Assembly (NCBI GenBank): GCA_007618135.1
Contig: PHFX01000151.1
Location: forward strand, 1 to 64,000
Direction: 5' to 3'
Source of the DNA: Candidatus Brocadia sp. WS118
GTDB taxonomy: Bacteria; Planctomycetota; Brocadiia; Brocadiales; Brocadiaceae
Length of the DNA stretch: 64,000 nt
The translations under genes were made by a program, and so were the position numbers. This document shows, in pieces, positions 9,156-18,116 of the stretch (position 1 is its first letter; each line of letters opens with the position of its first letter). Below the pieces are notes generated by a model that worked only from the letters and a program-made list of their open reading frames with translations, did not search any database and had not been told where the DNA came from.

Positions 9156-10460
9156 GTGAAAATTTGTTGTATCGGTTGTGGTTACGTGGGCCTTGTTGCT
9201 GGTACCTGTCTGGCTGATATGGGAAATGATGTAGTTTGCATCGATGTGGATAAAGCCAAGATACATAATCTGCAAAATGGGATTATCCCTATCTATGAAC
9301 CTGGATTGAAAGATATGCTCGATAGGAATGCAAGAGAAAAAAGGCTTGTCTTTTCAACCAACATAAAAGAAGGTATTCAAAAATCTAAAGTGATTTTCAT
9401 TGCCGTGGGAACGCCTCCAGACGCTAACCATTGTGCAGATACCTCCGCTATTATTTCTGTTGCCAAGAATATTGGACGATATATGAACGGATATAAAGTT
9501 ATTGTGAACAAGAGTACCGCACCGATAGGAACTTTAGAAAAAATTGGAGAAACAATAAAATCGTCCCAGGACAAAACCGTGAGGTATGACCTTGTTTCAA
9601 ATCCCGAATTTATGCGAGAAGGCGAGGCTATTAAGGACTTCACGAACCCTGATAGAATCGTAATTGGTGTGCAGAACGATAAGTCCAAGAATATTATGAT
9701 ATCCCTATATAGAGGCATTTCCCGAACGGACAAACCCATTATGTTTACCGATATTCGGAGCGCAGAATTAATTAAATATGCCAGCAATGCCATGCTTGCC
9801 ACCCGTATTTCATTCATGAATGAGTTGGCGCAATTATGTGAAAAAGTAGGAGGAGACATCAAAGAAATTGCAAAGGGAATTGGTTTGGACTCCAGAATTG
9901 GCCCGCGATTTCTCCAGGCGGGCGTTGGGTATGGTGGTTCTTGTTTTCCGAAAGACGTCAAAGCCCTTGCTCAAATCATGAAATCAAATGACATAGATGC
10001 CAAAATTTTAACTGCAGTAGATGAGGTAAACGAACAACAAAAGAGATCCCTTATTCACAAAATTAAGAAGCTGGTGCCTGTTTTGAAAGGGAAAAGCATC
10101 GCTATTTGGGGATTAGCTTTTAAGCCGAAAACAGACGATATGCGGGAAGCGCCATCAATATTAATCATTCGCCAGCTGCAGAAAGAGGGAGCAAAAATCA
10201 AGGCATTCGACCCTGAGGCGCAAGAAACTGCCAGAAAGATATTAAAAGATATAACTTACTGCACCGATCCATATACTACCGTTGCAGGATGTGATGCACT
10301 GGTTATTGTAACAGAATGGAATGAGTTCAGAGACCTTGATTTAAAGAAAATCAAACGTCTCATACAGCGCCCTAATATAATCGACGGCAGGAATATATAC
10401 CAACCTCAGGAAATGGAGAAACTGGGATTTAATTATCTCTGTGTTGGCCGAAAGTGTTAG
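9156..10460 (+). CDS. UDP-glucose 6-dehydrogenase
   Basis: The 434-residue cytosolic enzyme oxidises UDP-glucose to UDP-glucuronate with two NAD+, feeding exopolysaccharide or cell-envelope sugars. The N-terminal Rossmann motif GCGYVGLVAGTCLADMG is followed by the central dimer domain. The catalytic cysteine lies in GYGGSCFPKDV, and the C-terminal UDP-binding domain begins IWGLAFKPKTDDMREAPS. The start is GTG with GGAGG five bases upstream. The gene is isolated between convergent neighbours. All catalytic motifs are present and length is typical (Ugd/TuaD type). Confidence 0.95.
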   Translation: MKICCIGCGYVGLVAGTCLADMGNDVVCIDVDKAKIHNLQNGIIPIYEPGLKDMLDRNAREKRLVFSTNIKEGIQKSKVIFIAVGTPPDANHCADTSAIISVAKNIGRYMNGYKVIVNKSTAPIGTLEKIGETIKSSQDKTVRYDLVSNPEFMREGEAIKDFTNPDRIVIGVQNDKSKNIMISLYRGISRTDKPIMFTDIRSAELIKYASNAMLATRISFMNELAQLCEKVGGDIKEIAKGIGLDSRIGPRFLQAGVGYGGSCFPKDVKALAQIMKSNDIDAKILTAVDEVNEQQKRSLIHKIKKLVPVLKGKSIAIWGLAFKPKTDDMREAPSILIIRQLQKEGAKIKAFDPEAQETARKILKDITYCTDPYTTVAGCDALVIVTEWNEFRDLDLKKIKRLIQRPNIIDGRNIYQPQEMEKLGFNYLCVGRKC

Positions 10461-10464
10461 TTGC

Positions 10465-11088
10465 CTAAGGAAGGACAGAATTATTTTTACATTTTATTAA
10501 CCGGCACATCTCCAAAAAATTGACCCGGCGTTCGCAGAGCACCGAAAGGTTGGCGCACCTCAAGAGATCGTCTAAATCGACATGCTTCCCTAAACCTATT
10601 TTATCCCTGAAAGGAGAAATAAATTTTTCGAAGCCAGAGATAACTTTGTTGTTACAACCCGTATAATTTAATATAAAAATTTCCCCATCCTTTTTGCATA
10701 CCCTTTTTATCTCGCTTAAAGTCCGTAAGGGATCAGGCACTACCGTGATAACATGAGAGGCAATGACTTTATCAAAGGTATTATTCGCAAAGTTCATGGA
10801 TGAGGCATCCATATCGAAGAGATCCACATTGGATAAATTATAATACTGTTTTTTCAGTTCTGCTTTGTCCAACATTTCCCGGCTAATGTCTATTCCAACG
10901 ACCTTGACATCTTTTGCATAGAGAGGTAACGATAATCCAGTCCCCACGCCAACTTCAAGTACGGTTTCATTGGCCTTCACATCCATCATGTGAAAAGCAA
11001 CGTATCGTCCATGCTCAAAAATTTTCCCAAATAAGGCATCATAAATCCATGAGTAAAAAGAGTATACTTTTTTAATATGCTCACTCAT
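10465..11088 (-). CDS. Class I SAM-dependent methyltransferase (PmtA/UbiE-like)
   Basis: Starting at the ATG at 11088 (AAAGG just upstream) the protein has 207 residues. A longer start at 11127 would overlap dacB. Motif I VLEVGVGTGLSLPLY binds SAM, followed by VVGIDISREML and FDKVIASHVITVVPD. The pattern fits phosphatidylethanolamine or quinone methyltransferases, but the substrate cannot be fixed. It is the last gene of the minus-strand run smpB - receiver - dacB - this gene, and follows dacB by eight bases. Confidence 0.8.
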   Translation of the reverse strand: MSEHIKKVYSFYSWIYDALFGKIFEHGRYVAFHMMDVKANETVLEVGVGTGLSLPLYAKDVKVVGIDISREMLDKAELKKQYYNLSNVDLFDMDASSMNFANNTFDKVIASHVITVVPDPLRTLSEIKRVCKKDGEIFILNYTGCNNKVISGFEKFISPFRDKIGLGKHVDLDDLLRCANLSVLCERRVNFLEMCRLIKCKNNSVLP

Positions 11089-11096
11089 AACGACCT

Positions 11097-12587
11097 TTAC
11101 TGATAACAGTCCACCATGGCCTGGCAAATATCATCCTGTATTTTCTGAATTACTTTGAGGTTTTTAAAATTATTCATGAGAATTGAAAATGCAAGCACAT
11201 CTCCCTTTGTAGTATCAATATACCCAGAAAGCGTAGACGTTCTTGCAATGTATCCCGTCTTTGCATGAATTTTACTTTTGTATTTTGGCGACCCCATTCG
11301 TCGCCGCAATCCTCCGTCTACACCTGAGGTGGGTAAAGAATTCCACAACACCTTTCCGTACGGATGCTTACTCATATATGCAAGAAGGGTGGTTATCATT
11401 TTGGGTGAAAGCCGGTTGTCTTTCGATAAACCACAGCCATCATCAATATGATATTCATCAGGTTGAAACCCTATTTTATTCATAAAATCCTGGATAACCT
11501 CTATCCCAGCCGCTAAAGACCCCCTGCCTTTTACCTGTGCTCCCAGGGTTTTTAATACTTGTTCGGCATAAAAGTTCTGGCTTTGTTTATTCGTTACTAG
11601 GATGGTTTGTTCCATGGTAGAGGCGGTTTGGGTAATTACGGTTAAATCTGATTCAACAGCATCACCTTCATCAATTAACCTGGCACTCCCACATACTTCA
11701 ACACCTTTTTTTTCGAGAATTTCCTTAAAGACCGTTGCAAGATAGAGGGAGGGATCGTGAACACTAACCCACGTCTTCTCAGGTGATGCATTAACCCAAA
11801 ACTTTCCCTTGATCAATATTTCATTTGTTTCTGGTTTTCTAGAGATAGAATAAAGATGCTCTCTTTTGTCAGAGGTATAAACACAGGTATTGTAGATGGT
11901 AAAATACGATGTACGCGGCTCAAATAAAAGCTCTACAACACCCCTTGGTTTTTTGTTAGGAATGAGAGTGATATCGACACAGTTATCATTAAATGATAAA
12001 CCGCAACTTGGAGCGCAATACCACTCTGATAATTGATTTTCCGGCCAATTTGGATGCGTATATATACGATCGAATATAGTATCATCCGCTATAATATCAC
12101 CCGTGATTACCCGAATCCCTTTACTTTTGACAGCATGAGCCCATGATTCCGGAATGGCCAAGATATTGCCATGATAAAACCGGCCTGATATATTCGGATC
12201 GCCACTACCCTTGATAACAATATCCCCATGAAGCTCTCCTGATGCCGCTATAATGCCACGGGCACCGACAGTTGTTTTATATTCGAAATCAGGACCGAGA
12301 TATTCCAATGCAGCAGCCGTAGTAAGAAGTTTCATATTCGAAGCAATGCTGAATAAATCATTGTTCCGGTAATTGAATAAGGAGGAGTTTTTATTAACGG
12401 ACACAATACTAACGCCGCACGATACGTTTTTCAGGGATGGATTTTTTAAAAAAAGTTGGAGGCGTTTATTGAGATCATGAGAACTGGTTATCTTTGCTTC
12501 TAAAAATGCGGTAAAAAACGCGCAAAACACCACAAAAAATGCAAAGGTATTCAAACATATTTTTAATTTAGATATGCAGTACCACAT
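11097..12587 (-). CDS. dacB: D-alanyl-D-alanine carboxypeptidase/endopeptidase, PBP4 class
   Basis: The 496-residue peptidase S13 protein trims or cleaves peptidoglycan peptide cross-links in the periplasm. An N-terminal hydrophobic segment (residues 10-30) exports it. The serine-penicillin-binding triad is visible: S83-x-x-K86 (SNMK), a GLSKDN (SxN) motif in DDGCGLSKDNRLSP, and KTG in HAKTGYI near the C-terminus. The DGCGLS region is typical of PBP4. It supports a peptidoglycan-containing wall, as now accepted for anammox bacteria. It lies 25 bases downstream of the receiver gene, probably in one transcript. Confidence 0.93.
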   Translation of the reverse strand: MWYCISKLKICLNTFAFFVVFCAFFTAFLEAKITSSHDLNKRLQLFLKNPSLKNVSCGVSIVSVNKNSSLFNYRNNDLFSIASNMKLLTTAAALEYLGPDFEYKTTVGARGIIAASGELHGDIVIKGSGDPNISGRFYHGNILAIPESWAHAVKSKGIRVITGDIIADDTIFDRIYTHPNWPENQLSEWYCAPSCGLSFNDNCVDITLIPNKKPRGVVELLFEPRTSYFTIYNTCVYTSDKREHLYSISRKPETNEILIKGKFWVNASPEKTWVSVHDPSLYLATVFKEILEKKGVEVCGSARLIDEGDAVESDLTVITQTASTMEQTILVTNKQSQNFYAEQVLKTLGAQVKGRGSLAAGIEVIQDFMNKIGFQPDEYHIDDGCGLSKDNRLSPKMITTLLAYMSKHPYGKVLWNSLPTSGVDGGLRRRMGSPKYKSKIHAKTGYIARTSTLSGYIDTTKGDVLAFSILMNNFKNLKVIQKIQDDICQAMVDCYQ

Positions 12588-12612
12588 AAATCTTGCGGTA
12601 ACAAAAAAAAGA

Positions 12613-13032
12613 TTATTTCTTGCTTTTTGAGTACGGCCTTGTTTTTTTTGTCACAGATGGTGTACACCGTGCTTTCAACAAATTCTCAATCGTTTGCAAG
12701 ACAAATGTTGGTTCTAAAGGCTTTACAACAAAAATGTTTGTGCCCGCCTTCATAAAAGAAGATTCAATACGTTTTGATTTTTGGTTGCCAACCACGATAA
12801 CAGGTATGTTTGGAATTATTTTTCTTATTTCATATAAAATTTCTACACCAGAAATCTCCTGAACTGTTGTGCTAATGATTGCAATATCCATTTTTCTTTC
12901 TTGAAGAATGGTTAATGCCACTTGTTTACTAAGTGCGACTTCTGTTTCATAACCGTTCTGCTCAAATAGATCCCGTAAGGTATCTACCGTTTGACGTTCG
13001 TCTTCTACGATCAATATTCTTGCAGAAGGCAT
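12613..13032 (-). CDS. Stand-alone atypical receiver (CheY-like) protein lacking the phospho-acceptor Asp
   Basis: The 139-residue protein is a single REC domain with a basic tail. The N-terminal acidic pair is kept (ILIVEDE), as is the conserved C-terminal lysine (FVVKP). The phospho-acceptor position aligns with Ser in DIAIISTTVQEISG, where canonical proteins have Asp. The switch Thr/Ser position is Gly in PVIVVGN. It therefore probably does not take phosphate by the normal route. There is no output domain. It sits between smpB and dacB with short gaps, so it is probably co-transcribed with them. Confidence 0.85.
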   Translation of the reverse strand: MPSARILIVEDERQTVDTLRDLFEQNGYETEVALSKQVALTILQERKMDIAIISTTVQEISGVEILYEIRKIIPNIPVIVVGNQKSKRIESSFMKAGTNIFVVKPLEPTFVLQTIENLLKARCTPSVTKKTRPYSKSKK

Positions 13033-13081
13033 ACTCCCCCTTTCACTTTATTCAATGGATTTCCAGAAAGACTCCCACCTT

Positions 13082-13519
13082 CTACCTCACAGCCCTCTGG
13101 ATTTCCCTCTCAATAGTACGTTTCTTAATATCTTCCCGTTTATCGATAGTCGTCTTTCCTCTCACAAGGGCAAGTTCAACCTTTATATGACCTTCTTTGA
13201 AATAGAGAGACAAAGGAATCATCGTATATCCTTTTTGTTTAACCTTCCCAATTATCTTATTGATTTCTCTTTTATGTAAAAGGAGCTTTCTAACCCTTTT
13301 AGGCTCATGATTTTGTCTATTTCCCTGTTTATAGTGTCCAATATGCATTTCGTGAATAAAAACCTCCCCATGATCGGTATGTGCAAAACTCTCATTGATA
13401 CTTACATCCTTATTACGTATTGATTTAACCTCTGTTCCCATAAGGACAATGCCTGTCTCAAACTTTTCCAGGATTTCATATTGGAAGTGTGCTTTCCTGT
13501 TCTTTGTAATAATTTCCAT
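13082..13519 (-). CDS. smpB: SsrA-binding protein SmpB
   Basis: The protein has 145 residues from the ATG at 13519. An upstream in-frame start at 13636 would add 39 residues with no family counterpart. SmpB binds tmRNA and delivers it to stalled ribosomes for trans-translation. Family features are NRKAHFQYEILEKFETGIVL, the GTEVKSIR loop, SFAHTDHGEVFIHEMHI, and the basic C-terminal tail (KKRTIEREIQRAVR) that enters the ribosomal mRNA channel. No strong Shine-Dalgarno precedes it. It heads a minus-strand run and faces a divergent tRNA-Leu gene. Confidence 0.95.
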   Translation of the reverse strand: MEIITKNRKAHFQYEILEKFETGIVLMGTEVKSIRNKDVSINESFAHTDHGEVFIHEMHIGHYKQGNRQNHEPKRVRKLLLHKREINKIIGKVKQKGYTMIPLSLYFKEGHIKVELALVRGKTTIDKREDIKKRTIEREIQRAVR

Positions 13520-13657
13520 AGAATGTGGTAAATAATAAATACTTGTCAAATAACCAAAAATTGATGAAAAATCGTAACAGATTGTCAACGTTAATGCAAG
13601 GTCAATTTCAAAAATTCCTTTGACTTGAATATCCATTTTTCTTAAAATCTGTTGCGA

Positions 13658-13741
13658 GCCGAAGTGGCGGAATTGGCAGACGCGCTAGATTCAGGGTCTA
13701 GTCCCGGCAACGGGGTCAGGGTTCAACTCCCTGCTTCGGCA
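13658..13741 (+). tRNA. tRNA-Leu (anticodon CAG)
   Basis: Acceptor arms GCCGAAG (13658-13664) and CTTCGGC (13734-13740) pair, with discriminator A. The anticodon stem CTAGA/TCTAG holds the loop TTCAGGG with anticodon CAG. A long variable arm (TCCCGGCAACGGGG) and the T-arm GGTTCAACTCC mark a class II leucine tRNA. CCA is not encoded. Confidence 0.97.
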
Positions 13742-13776
13742 TTTTTTAACAATCTAATTTGCAAACACAATTATTG

Positions 13777-13821
13777 CACCCTTCTCCTTTAAATACCTAA
13801 GAAGGGTGTCTCTCTTTTTCA
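13777..13821 (+). terminator. Probable terminator downstream of tRNA-Leu
   Basis: CACCCTTCT (13777-13785) pairs with AGAAGGGTG (13800-13808), followed by TCTCTCTTTTT. Confidence 0.6.
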
Positions 13822-13882
13822 AATACTTCGGCATAGCTTTTGTTGCTATCCTCAGCGTAGCTTGGGGTTTAGCTTAGTGATT

Positions 13883-14029
13883 ATGGGAGTGATGAACCTG
13901 TTACTGAATAAATTTGAAACCTTACCGATAGAACTCGCTGCCTGCGATGAAAATATTACAGAACAGGACTACGAAGATAAAAGCAAAGAGGCGTTCAGGC
14001 AGATGGTGATTGAAGTAGATGAAAACTAA
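13883..14029 (+). CDS. Possible small protein (48 residues)
   Basis: The ORF begins MGVMNLLLNKFETLPIEL and ends in an acidic tail (QMVIEVDEN). It has no convincing ribosome-binding site and I do not recognise it. It may be a fragment. The rest of 13822-14252 holds only a short palindrome at 14103-14122. Confidence 0.25.
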   Translation: MGVMNLLLNKFETLPIELAACDENITEQDYEDKSKEAFRQMVIEVDEN

Positions 14030-14102
14030 AGGGTAATTACTCCATTCTATAACTATTTGTAACAATTTAGCTTTTTTAAGGATATCTCTTTCCACTGCTA
14101 GT

Positions 14103-14122
14103 TCCCAAACAAGAGTTTGGGA
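14103..14122. repeat. Short palindromic repeat
   Basis: TCCCAAAC and GTTTGGGA are separated by four bases. This is the kind of short inverted repeat scattered through intergenic DNA of such genomes. Confidence 0.6.
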
Positions 14123-14252
14123 GCAAACGGTCATGGTTTATTTAAAGGCAATTTTCAAACGGCTAAAATATTACAACTTTGATTCCTTTGGGTGGAAAGC
14201 ATTTTCATCCCTTTCCAGGGGTTATCCCAAAATCACATGTTCAGCGAAGTTT

Positions 14253-14735
14253 TCAGGGAATGCTTCTCTCAATGTGATGTTTTCGGGATATTGCAAGAGC
14301 GGCATCTTTGAGTGTTACTTGTTTGTGATAAGCCCAATCGACAATAGCCATCCAGAGAAGTCCCAGCAAGGCGGTTCCCCCTGCTGCCAGCATTCCTGAA
14401 GCAATCCAGCCTATTGGACCAAAAAAATTGGTGACCTCTGCAATTAATCCCGATGCGCTTTTAGCAATCGCATATCCTCCCCCACCTGCCACGGCAAGGA
14501 GTATTCCAGCCTTACCAAGAATTTCGAGGATACTATGCTCGGAGATATTTTCGCTGAAGTACTCTTCGTAAATCATCGCACACATGACCATATCCGTTGC
14601 GATAAGGGCGATATGTGACGGGATTTCTGCGCCTGGTTTTGGCACCCCGCCAATGACAATATTACCTGCAGAAAATTCTGCAATCTTCAGCAGCGTTTTC
14701 CTGCGTTTTCTCCACATGCTTTTTGACATAAACAA
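14253..14735 (-). CDS. Glycine-rich membrane protein of unknown function
   Basis: The protein has 160 residues. After a basic N-terminus the segment NIVIGGVPKPGAEIPSHIAL leads into two strongly hydrophobic Gly/Ala-rich helices (about residues 78-95 and 105-135, GILLAVAGGGGYAIA and GWIASGMLAAGGTALLGLLW). The layout faintly resembles DUF697-type membrane segments, with a Pro-Gly turn then an amphipathic helix, but this is not a firm family call. It is flanked by two long gene-poor stretches. Topology is predicted by eye. Confidence 0.55.
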   Translation of the reverse strand: MFMSKSMWRKRRKTLLKIAEFSAGNIVIGGVPKPGAEIPSHIALIATDMVMCAMIYEEYFSENISEHSILEILGKAGILLAVAGGGGYAIAKSASGLIAEVTNFFGPIGWIASGMLAAGGTALLGLLWMAIVDWAYHKQVTLKDAALAISRKHHIERSIP

Positions 14736-15316
14736 ACACTCCTTTTATAGTTGAAAATATGGTATTATACCTAATTAAGTTACATTAAAATATACCACAA
14801 AATCATTCTTTGTCAAATGATAACAAGTCTGAATACCTTCAGATAAAAGTTGCCATTCAAAGTCTTCAAAGACTAGGGAAAAAAGCTTTTAAATGCCAGC
14901 GCATCGTCATACATGAAGACATTATTAAACATAACGTGTTGCATCGAATTTCCCTTTCACAAATTCCTCCAGTAGGCCCCTATACTCTTGTATATTCATA
15001 TCGATAACCGCCTATACCAATGTAAGCGATAGTAGCGGATACTTCCAAAGGAGGCCGGACATTGAAATACAATGAAAGGTAAATATGAGTTGATCTCTCA
15101 TTTTATACAAAATATTTCGTTGTATGTGAATGTTGTCCCCCCAAGAAAATTCCGTAAATTGGATGCGCTATTGAAACCCCAGATTTCGCAGATTCACAAG
15201 CTCAACCTTACAACCCGGATAATTTTTTGGTTGTTATATCTGTAGACTTGGTTTAATCTGTGGCCTTCATTAGTCTAAATAACCTTACATGCTTTCATTC
15301 TTCTTCATAACTCTTT
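14736..15316. other. Gene-poor stretch between the membrane protein and the STAS/HATPase gene
   Basis: The start is A/T-rich and suits a minus-strand promoter. A plus-strand ORF of 57 codons from 15072 has GGAGG 17 bases before its ATG, which is too far, and no recognisable family. I see no hairpin, RNA or repeat of note. Confidence 0.4.
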
Positions 15317-16183
15317 GTGTCAATGCATAACCAACAAATAATGAGCCAAATAACAGGAGACACCTTCGAACTGCTTCTGCACGGCTTAAAAGAATCACAG
15401 GAAATTGATCTTCAGGAAATAACCTTCATAGATCCTTACGGCATGGTCGGCCTGCTTGAGATGGGAGTGCTTCTTAGATCAATGGGCGTTCGAAAAACCA
15501 TGTGTCTGCCGAAATCAGAGGAAGTTCTTAAATACCTCGAACGGATGGATTTCTTCAAATTTGCCGGTGGGTATTTTAACTTAAAACCGTCTAAACCGCA
15601 AATCTCTGAAAAATACTTGAGGAGTTCTTACCCAGACGTCCTGCTTGAAATCACGCCCATAGAAAAGTCAGACGATATTCATTTCATCGTTGGAAAGGTA
15701 AAAGACCGTGCCCATGCAATCCTTGCAAGGCATCTCCACTATGATGAAAGGGCAATTCATGGCTTTATTGTAGCCCTTTCTGAGGTATGTCAGAATATCA
15801 TTGAGCATAGCGAAACCAAGGGATTTGTAGGCATCCAGAAATATCGTTTTCAAAATATGAATAAAAATATGGTAAAAATTGCTGTTATGGACATTGGTAT
15901 TGGCTTCAGAATGTCTTTATCAGAGCGATTTGCTTTAAAAAACGATCTGGATGCAATTGAGAAGGCGTTACTTCACGGGGCTTCACGCTATGCAGAAAAA
16001 GGAAGAGGTCACGGTCTTGCCGCCGTAAGGCGTTTTGTCAATCAATGGAATGGCAAACTCTCCATCCGATCCGGAACTGCAAAACTCTCGATAATTCCTC
16101 AATGGGCGTGGGGAAAGGAAAAAGAAATCAATCTTACCCATTTCCCCGGAGCCCAGATAAGCATCCTCCTGCCGCAAATGTAA
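15317..16183 (+). CDS. STAS-like plus HATPase (GHKL) regulatory protein
   Basis: The protein has 288 residues. The N-terminal part (about 20-90, DLQEITFIDPYGMVGLLEM) resembles a STAS domain. The C-terminal part is a histidine-kinase-like ATPase with the N-box ALSEVCQNIIEHSE, G1 motif DIGIGF and G2 motif GRGHGLAAVRR. No dimerisation/phospho-acceptor histidine segment is seen, so it resembles anti-sigma/serine-kinase (RsbW/SpoIIAB-like) switch proteins rather than a sensor kinase. No partner sigma factor lies nearby. Decayed copies of its 3' end occur at 17698-17731 and 18487-18645. A related STAS-like protein is at 24990. Confidence 0.75.
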   Translation: MSMHNQQIMSQITGDTFELLLHGLKESQEIDLQEITFIDPYGMVGLLEMGVLLRSMGVRKTMCLPKSEEVLKYLERMDFFKFAGGYFNLKPSKPQISEKYLRSSYPDVLLEITPIEKSDDIHFIVGKVKDRAHAILARHLHYDERAIHGFIVALSEVCQNIIEHSETKGFVGIQKYRFQNMNKNMVKIAVMDIGIGFRMSLSERFALKNDLDAIEKALLHGASRYAEKGRGHGLAAVRRFVNQWNGKLSIRSGTAKLSIIPQWAWGKEKEINLTHFPGAQISILLPQM

Positions 16184-16413
16184 CTGATGATTGACTTTTA
16201 GATAACTAATACTATAATTCAGGTAATACTATTTATAGAGGTAAAGCTCTGGTAACGATAACGAAAAAGGGGAAATAACCTGTGTCTGGATATGGTTCAA
16301 TTTTCTTTAATCTGAGGAGAGAGGATGCAATTTTTTAGTTTTTGCCAATAAAACCGCTCTAAATTATGACTCGCAAAAATTTGAGAATACACCCAAGCCA
16401 ACTGCAGATTTTT

Positions 16414-17589
16414 ATGCTTAAGAAGCTGTTCACATACCTTTTACCGTTGATGGCGCTGATAATATTGGCGACCTCGCCACTGTATGCTCAACACATTGCA
16501 CGCCGATTGGGACATCCCACCACACGTTTTGCCGACCCGATCCACACCCCTAAAGACCTGCGTGATCGTTTTTCCTCGGAAGAGCTTAAGTCCGACATTG
16601 CCGTTATTGTAAACCTGTGTGACGGCTGGCAGGGCGACATTGAGGATTTTTACCGCGCTGCGGCAACCGCGTCAATTACGTCGCTGCAGATTCCCATCGG
16701 CGCCCGTTTGCCGGCTATGTCCGCGCGCAAGAACGGTGAATTGATTCTGCACCGTGACGTACTATGGATGGGCAATGAGCCGATCGACGCATACGAATTC
16801 TCTTTTTATTCGAAAGGCCGGCGCTACCGTTGCGTAACGCCTAAACTCTGTTGCAATTTCTGGGTTGAAGACCTTGGTCCAGACCCACGCGCCCCTTTCC
16901 TGACAATCGAGTGCAACACGCCAGCCGCTGTCTCGGTTCGCCGTCCGGTGAAGGTTTGTCTGACGGTAAAAAATACCGGTGATGCGCCGGACGAGTTGGT
17001 CACCGTAAAGCTATCGGTTCCCACGGGTGCGATATTTGTCAGATCAACCGGAGAAACCAACACCGCAGCGCGCCGCGTGGTCTGGCGCATCTCCAACCTT
17101 GCCCCCGGGTCGAGCAAACGACTCTGCGCCGACTTCAATGTGCAGCAACCCGGTTCTCTGACGTTTGAATCCTCCGCGCGCGGGGTTGTCGCTCAGGCGG
17201 TGGAAACATGGTGCTCCACTCGCGTCTCCGGCATCCCGGCGGTCCTTTTTGAGGTTATTGACCTTGAGGACCCCATCGAAGTCGGACAGCAAAACACCTA
17301 CGAACTTCGTGTAATCAACCAGGGTTCTACCACGCTCACAAACGTAAAAATCGTTTGTCCACTGGAACCCAGCCAGCAGTACGTCTCATGCACCGGCGCG
17401 ACGACCGCCCAGGCGCAGAAAAACACCATCACTACGGCTCCGCTGGCCACACTATCCCCGAAAGACACGGCCAAATGGCACATTGTCGTGAAGTCCATTG
17501 CATCCGGCGATGTGCGTTTTGCCGCAGAACTTTCGAGCGATCAATTCCAGCGCCCCATAAAAGAAACCGAAGCAACCCGGCAATATTGA
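16414..17589 (+). CDS. Secreted DUF11-repeat protein
   Basis: Starting at the ATG at 16414 places a signal peptide (MLKKLFTYLLPLMALIILAT ... YAQ) at the N-terminus. An upstream ATG at 16366 is possible. Neither has a clear Shine-Dalgarno. The mature protein has about 370 residues. Two immunoglobulin-like DUF11 modules are visible: one around VKVCLTVKNTGDAPDELVTV, one around TYELRVINQGSTTLTNVKI. Such modules are common in large planctomycete surface proteins. The gene is clearly richer in G+C than its neighbours, with many CGC, GCC and GTC codons, suggesting a different origin. Function unknown. Confidence 0.75.
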   Translation: MLKKLFTYLLPLMALIILATSPLYAQHIARRLGHPTTRFADPIHTPKDLRDRFSSEELKSDIAVIVNLCDGWQGDIEDFYRAAATASITSLQIPIGARLPAMSARKNGELILHRDVLWMGNEPIDAYEFSFYSKGRRYRCVTPKLCCNFWVEDLGPDPRAPFLTIECNTPAAVSVRRPVKVCLTVKNTGDAPDELVTVKLSVPTGAIFVRSTGETNTAARRVVWRISNLAPGSSKRLCADFNVQQPGSLTFESSARGVVAQAVETWCSTRVSGIPAVLFEVIDLEDPIEVGQQNTYELRVINQGSTTLTNVKIVCPLEPSQQYVSCTGATTAQAQKNTITTAPLATLSPKDTAKWHIVVKSIASGDVRFAAELSSDQFQRPIKETEATRQY

Positions 17590-17697
17590 AACGGTACTGG
17601 TTTGCAGGAGGGGGATGCTGGTAAATTTGCAGTCTTTTAGAAGAAATTAAATCACTAATGGACGACCCGCTTTACTTTCCCCACCTTTTTCTTTCTT

Positions 17698-17731
17698 ATT
17701 TCCCCTGAGCCAGGACCAACATCCTCCTGCC
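17698..17731 (+). pseudogene. Fragment copy of the STAS/HATPase gene 3' end
   Basis: By eye 28 of 34 bases match 16140-16173, the end of the HATPase gene encoding FPGAQISILLP. The copy lies between the DUF11 gene and the toxin-antitoxin promoter. Confidence 0.55.
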
Positions 17732-17775
17732 TGTTTCCCTGTCGTGGTATTGCGTGTGCTGAAACGCATAAGATG

Positions 17776-17820
17776 TTGTAATTCAGTATTCTTTGTGGTA
17801 TTCTATTTTACATGAAATAG
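17776..17820 (+). promoter_or_regulatory. Promoter and operator-like inverted repeat of the toxin-antitoxin operon
   Basis: TTGTAA (17776-17781), a 17-base spacer and TATTCT (17799-17804) form a promoter. Overlapping its 3' end, CTATTT-TACATG-AAATAG (17803-17820) is an inverted repeat well placed for autorepression by the ribbon-helix-helix antitoxin. Confidence 0.6.
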
Positions 17821-17840
17821 TATTATACGGAGGGTATAAG

Positions 17841-18116
17841 ATGCCGGTCACAAAACTTGGGATAAGCGTTCCTAAAGAACTTCTTGAAGAAGTAGATATG
17901 ATATCAAAAGAATTAAAAAAGAACAGAAGTGAAGTTATCCGGGATGCAATAACGAAAATGATCAATGCTTACAGGAGACAACAGGCCATAGAAAAGGCAG
18001 AAAAGATATACAAAGAGATTGCGGAATACGACAAGCGTCTTGCGGAAGATTTTTTGAGCATCTGCGAAAAGCCCGGTGCAAAATATAAAGCTTGCAGGAA
18101 GACAAAGATGAAATGA
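17841..18116 (+). CDS. Ribbon-helix-helix (CopG/MazE-type) antitoxin
   Basis: The protein has 91 residues from the ATG at 17841, which has GGAGGG five bases upstream. An earlier start at 17793 lacks a site. The N-terminal strand KLGISVPKELLEEVDMIS and the helices with NRSEVIRDAITKMI form a ribbon-helix-helix DNA-binding fold. The charged C-terminal half should wrap the toxin. Its stop overlaps the toxin start as ATGA, the usual layout for translational coupling in type II modules. Confidence 0.88.
   Translation: MPVTKLGISVPKELLEEVDMISKELKKNRSEVIRDAITKMINAYRRQQAIEKAEKIYKEIAEYDKRLAEDFLSICEKPGAKYKACRKTKMK

Noticed and set aside
9377-9961. 194-codon minus-strand ORF inside the UDP-glucose dehydrogenase gene
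   Set aside because: Shadow of a fully recognisable enzyme; no independent start signal or family.
15072-15245. 57-codon plus-strand ORF (MKGKYELISHFIQ...)
   Set aside because: GGAGG is 17 bases from its ATG and the sequence has no recognisable family; kept only as part of a gene-poor stretch.
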